Shown one piece after another: positions 61,809-64,000 of a DNA stretch of 64,000 bases. Below the pieces are notes generated by a model. The model made no database searches. It saw only the letters and a list, made by a program, of their open reading frames with translations, and had not been told where the DNA came from. How positions within the stretch are numbered: position 1 is the first letter of the stretch; the number at the start of each line of letters is the position of its first letter. This DNA is from an uncultured Lachnospiraceae bacterium. GTDB lineage: Bacteria > Bacillota > Clostridia > Lachnospirales > Lachnospiraceae. The stretch spans positions 1-64,000 of the forward strand of contig CAMWBY010000006.1 in NCBI GenBank assembly GCA_947172645.1, in the 5' to 3' direction. A program made the translations under genes and the position numbers.

Positions 61809-62687
61809 TCAATACCTTTTCAACCCCTTAAGTTCCTCATAGAGAACCCTATAGTTCTCATAGCGGACCGCACTGATTTTCCCCTCCGCGACGGCATCCT
61901 TGACGCCGCAGGAAGGCTCGCTCATATGAGCGCACCCCCGGAACCTGCAAAAGGGTTCATACCGGGCAAACTCCGGATAATACTGCCAAAGCTCTTCCTT
62001 CGTAATTTCTGAGATATCAAGGGACGTAAATCCCGGCGTATCCACGATATAGCTTCCGTCGCCAAGCGCAATTATCTCGGAATGCCTGGTGGTATGCTTT
62101 CCCCTCTCAATCTTCGCGCTAATCTCTCCAGTCTCCATATTCGCCCGGGGAGACAGACGGTTAATCAAGGAAGACTTTCCTACCCCGCTTGGCCCCGCAA
62201 CCGTGGTCGTCTTCCCCTCAAGAATCTCCCTGACCCGCTCTACTCCTTCATTCTCTAGCGCGCTGATAAACAGCACCTGATAGCCGCAAGTCTCGTAAGA
62301 CTGCCTTAACGCCTCTTTTTCCTCCGGCGAGGCAATATCCTGCTTATTGAAACAGATAACCGTGGGCAGACTTTGGCGTTCCATACGGATTAGAAATCTG
62401 TCCAACAGGTTAAAATTAGGATTCGGCTTTACAATGGCAAAAATAATAAGCGCCTGGTCGACATTGGCTACCGCCGGACGGATTAACGCGCTTCGGCGCG
62501 GTAAAATCTCTCTGATATTGCCAAGCATCTGCACTTCGTCAAGCACGTCCATAAACACATCGTCACCTACCAAAGGCTTCACATGATCTTTTCTGAAAAT
62601 ACCTTTCGCCTTGCACTCGTAGATTCCATATCCTTCCACATGGACATAATAAAACCCGGCAATTCCTTTGATTATCTTTCCCTGCAT
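61809..62687 (-). CDS. rsgA: Ribosome small-subunit GTPase RsgA
   Basis: The 292-residue circularly permuted GTPase assists 30S maturation. It has an N-terminal OB fold (KGIAGFYYVHVEGYGIYECK), then NKQDIAS (G4) before VAGPSGVGKSSLINRLS (G1), and IVDTPGFTS (G3). A zinc site FCRFRGCAHMSEPSCGVKDA closes the protein. It lies next to the PrkC-type kinase gene, as in many Firmicutes. Confidence 0.95.
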   Translation of the reverse strand: MQGKIIKGIAGFYYVHVEGYGIYECKAKGIFRKDHVKPLVGDDVFMDVLDEVQMLGNIREILPRRSALIRPAVANVDQALIIFAIVKPNPNFNLLDRFLIRMERQSLPTVICFNKQDIASPEEKEALRQSYETCGYQVLFISALENEGVERVREILEGKTTTVAGPSGVGKSSLINRLSPRANMETGEISAKIERGKHTTRHSEIIALGDGSYIVDTPGFTSLDISEITKEELWQYYPEFARYEPFCRFRGCAHMSEPSCGVKDAVAEGKISAVRYENYRVLYEELKGLKRY

Positions 62688-62770
62688 ACACCTGCCCCTA
62701 GTACATCAAATCATAAGTAATCAGCCATATGGCTTGCCTGAATTTCCATTTCTGATTTCCTACCTAACCG

Positions 62771-62888
62771 CCATGATTCCGCTTTGAGGAATCACAAAAT
62801 CCAAAGACAAGCAAGCTTGTCTGGGAGAATGCCGTATTGCAGGCATTCTCTTGCGTGAGATGGAGTTGCAAAGCAACTCCATCTCACA
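62771..62888. repeat. Dispersed hairpin-rich repeat, family 2, copy B
   Basis: Hairpins in order: GATTCCGCTTTGAGGAATC, AGACAAGCAAGCTTGTCT, GAGAATGCCGTATTGCAGGC with ATTCTC, and GTGAGATGGAGTTGC/GCAACTCCATCTCAC. It follows the kinase stop codon directly and shares module order with the copy at 38588-38718; the AGACAAG hairpin is an extra module here. It can serve as terminator or mRNA-end structure. Confidence 0.75.
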
Positions 62889-64000
62889 CTATTCCTGCGT
62901 AAAAGCGATTTCCCTCTTCACAGTCTTCTCCTCCGTAGACGCTTCCGTAGTAATCGGCTCGCCGGTCTCGGGGTCGGTGGAAGTAGCCGCCTCCCGCTCC
63001 ACGGTAAAAGTATAAGTGATAACTCCTGTCGGCGCCTTTATCCCCGTATAATTTGCGGCCACAGGAAATGTTGCTGTCTGGGTGCTTAAAAGCTGCGTGC
63101 CGTCCGACGTTGTGACCGTCACATTGACCATCATGCCGCCACGGTATTCCGGGTCTTCCGTAGGTGCAGTAATCCCTTCCGAATAGCGGTAAGTGACCCC
63201 GGAAGGCCCGGTGCTTATCTTCAGGTCAATGGGCGTATTCTTATCCACATAAGAGCCCACGGAATAACTCTGGTAGCATACCATGCCCGTCAGCGCCGCA
63301 TCCTCATGTTCTGTCTCCGTCACATTGCCCACAGCAAGCCCGCTCTCCGTCAGGCTTACCGTGGCGTCCATCTCGCTCATGCCTACCAAATCAGGCACTC
63401 TGACCTTATTGTCGTCCGCCCCCTGGCTCACACGGATGGTGATGGAGGAGCCTTCCGGCGCCGTCGTGCCTTCTTCCGGCGACTGGGATATGACATAGCC
63501 GTTCTCCACCGAGGCATCGAAGCTTTCTGTCACATTGACCACAAATCCTTCTTTCTCAAGGATAGACGTCGCTTCCGCCTGGGACTTTCCTGTCACCGAA
63601 GGCACCTGCACGCCGTCCACGGCCTCCGCCACCGTCATCACAATCACCGTGTCCTTGTCAATCATAAGCCCGTCCTGCACGCTGGCGCGCAGCACGGTAC
63701 CCGCATCATAAGCGCTGTTTGGCTCATATTTTATTTCCGGCGTCAGGCCTAACTCCAACAGGGCTCGCTTGGCCTCGTCCACATTCATGCCCACGACCCG
63801 AATCATTTCCACTTGTTCTTCCGATTCTTCCTGTTTCTCCCCGTCTTCTTTTGCGACAGCGCCGAACTCAAACACGCCTAAACCTCTTCCCACAAGGAAA
63901 AGAACGATACAGCCCACTAACAACGCTGCCACTACGGCAAGGATTGTAGTGATTTTTTCCATCTTAGGGTCGTAATCTTCATCATCCTCATCGTCTTCCC
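62889..64000 (-). CDS. prkC: PASTA-domain Ser/Thr kinase (PrkC-type), C-terminal part
   Basis: The frame is open to the window end, so the start and the kinase domain lie outside. The visible part begins with acidic juxtamembrane residues, then a membrane helix (TTILAVVAALLVGCIVLFLV) and three PASTA domains. The first contains VEMIRVVGMNVDEAKRALLE, the second VQVPSVTGKSQAEATSILEK and the third VRVPDLVGMSEMDATVSLTE. An extra C-terminal domain of about 120 residues has many Thr. Such kinases sense muropeptides and control growth and spore germination. Its place before rsgA fits. The kinase call depends on context because the catalytic domain is not in the window. Confidence 0.85.
   Translation of the reverse strand, partial: EDDEDDEDYDPKMEKITTILAVVAALLVGCIVLFLVGRGLGVFEFGAVAKEDGEKQEESEEQVEMIRVVGMNVDEAKRALLELGLTPEIKYEPNSAYDAGTVLRASVQDGLMIDKDTVIVMTVAEAVDGVQVPSVTGKSQAEATSILEKEGFVVNVTESFDASVENGYVISQSPEEGTTAPEGSSITIRVSQGADDNKVRVPDLVGMSEMDATVSLTESGLAVGNVTETEHEDAALTGMVCYQSYSVGSYVDKNTPIDLKISTGPSGVTYRYSEGITAPTEDPEYRGGMMVNVTVTTSDGTQLLSTQTATFPVAANYTGIKAPTGVITYTFTVEREAATSTDPETGEPITTEASTEEKTVKREIAFTQE

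Overview
The window reads as chromosome of a strictly anaerobic, spore-forming Gram-positive bacterium, most likely a Lachnospiraceae (Clostridium cluster XIVa) gut commensal. The reasons are a class III anaerobic ribonucleotide reductase (nrdD-nrdG), a ferredoxin-linked indolepyruvate oxidoreductase (iorAB), the clostridial spoIIGA-sigE-sigG sporulation block, a YlmC/YmxH-type PRC-barrel gene, a DUF5688-like gene, and a division/cell-wall (dcw) cluster in which murA follows ftsW. Nearly every gene lies on the minus strand. Genus assignment is inference.

Layout. (1) 1-10,320 minus: an accessory surface-glycan or wall-polymer operon. In transcription order it holds a HAD phosphatase, a CDP-glycerol-type glycerophosphotransferase, a Rossmann/TylF-like methyltransferase broken by a frameshift, a GT4 glycosyltransferase, a GT2 glycosyltransferase with a Rossmann tail, a DUF616-like glycosyltransferase with a Rossmann head, an AAA-ATPase/nuclease-like protein, and a large Rossmann plus sulfotransferase-like protein that leaves the window. 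Three genes carry poly-G tracts of 8, 9 and 9 bases. The 8-G tract cuts the last gene into two frames that one added G would join. The 9-G tract in the GT4 gene decides whether its stop codon overlaps the next start. This is the most interesting part of the window: an apparently phase-variable glycan operon with a divergently transcribed Xre-type regulator and 23-bp direct repeats in the shared promoter region. (2) 11,022-12,540 plus: remnants of a nitrate/sulfonate-type ABC importer. (3) 12,549-20,434 minus: an arylacetate/2-oxoacid operon (thioesterase, acyl-CoA synthetase, Na+ symporter, IorA, IorB, phenylacetate-CoA ligase, ACT protein), with a promoter-like palindrome inside the 3' end of the neighbouring recombinase gene. 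(4) 20,514-23,198: a large serine recombinase and a small secreted protein.

(5) 23,418-30,169: nrdD-nrdG with an NrdR-box-like palindrome, small unknown genes, a doubly truncated AraC gene, a P-loop kinase-like gene, a HAM1-like pyrophosphatase and a TraX-like membrane protein. (6) 30,446-35,361: gdhA, an SH3-domain membrane protein, tRNA-Arg(CCG) and a DUF5688-like gene, with two copies of a dispersed intergenic repeat. (7) 35,469-41,168: efp, aroQ-aroK-aroE, yqeG, nrdR, ylmC-like and a zinc-ribbon/SH3 protein. (8) 41,381-45,913: sigG, an HD-GYP/GGDEF response regulator, sigE and spoIIGA. (9) 46,061-59,314: ftsZ, ftsQ, murA, ftsW, murD, mraY, two class B PBPs, ftsL, rsmH and mraZ, with four 10-bp-spaced MraZ boxes at a clear promoter. 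(10) 59,605-64,000: lgt, ychF, rsgA and the PASTA end of a PrkC-type kinase that runs out of the window.

The core blocks fit together: pro-sigma E sits beside its own processing protease, nrdR shares the window with a candidate target, and mraZ sits under its own predicted operator. Function calls come from reading motifs by eye; no alignment or database search was run.
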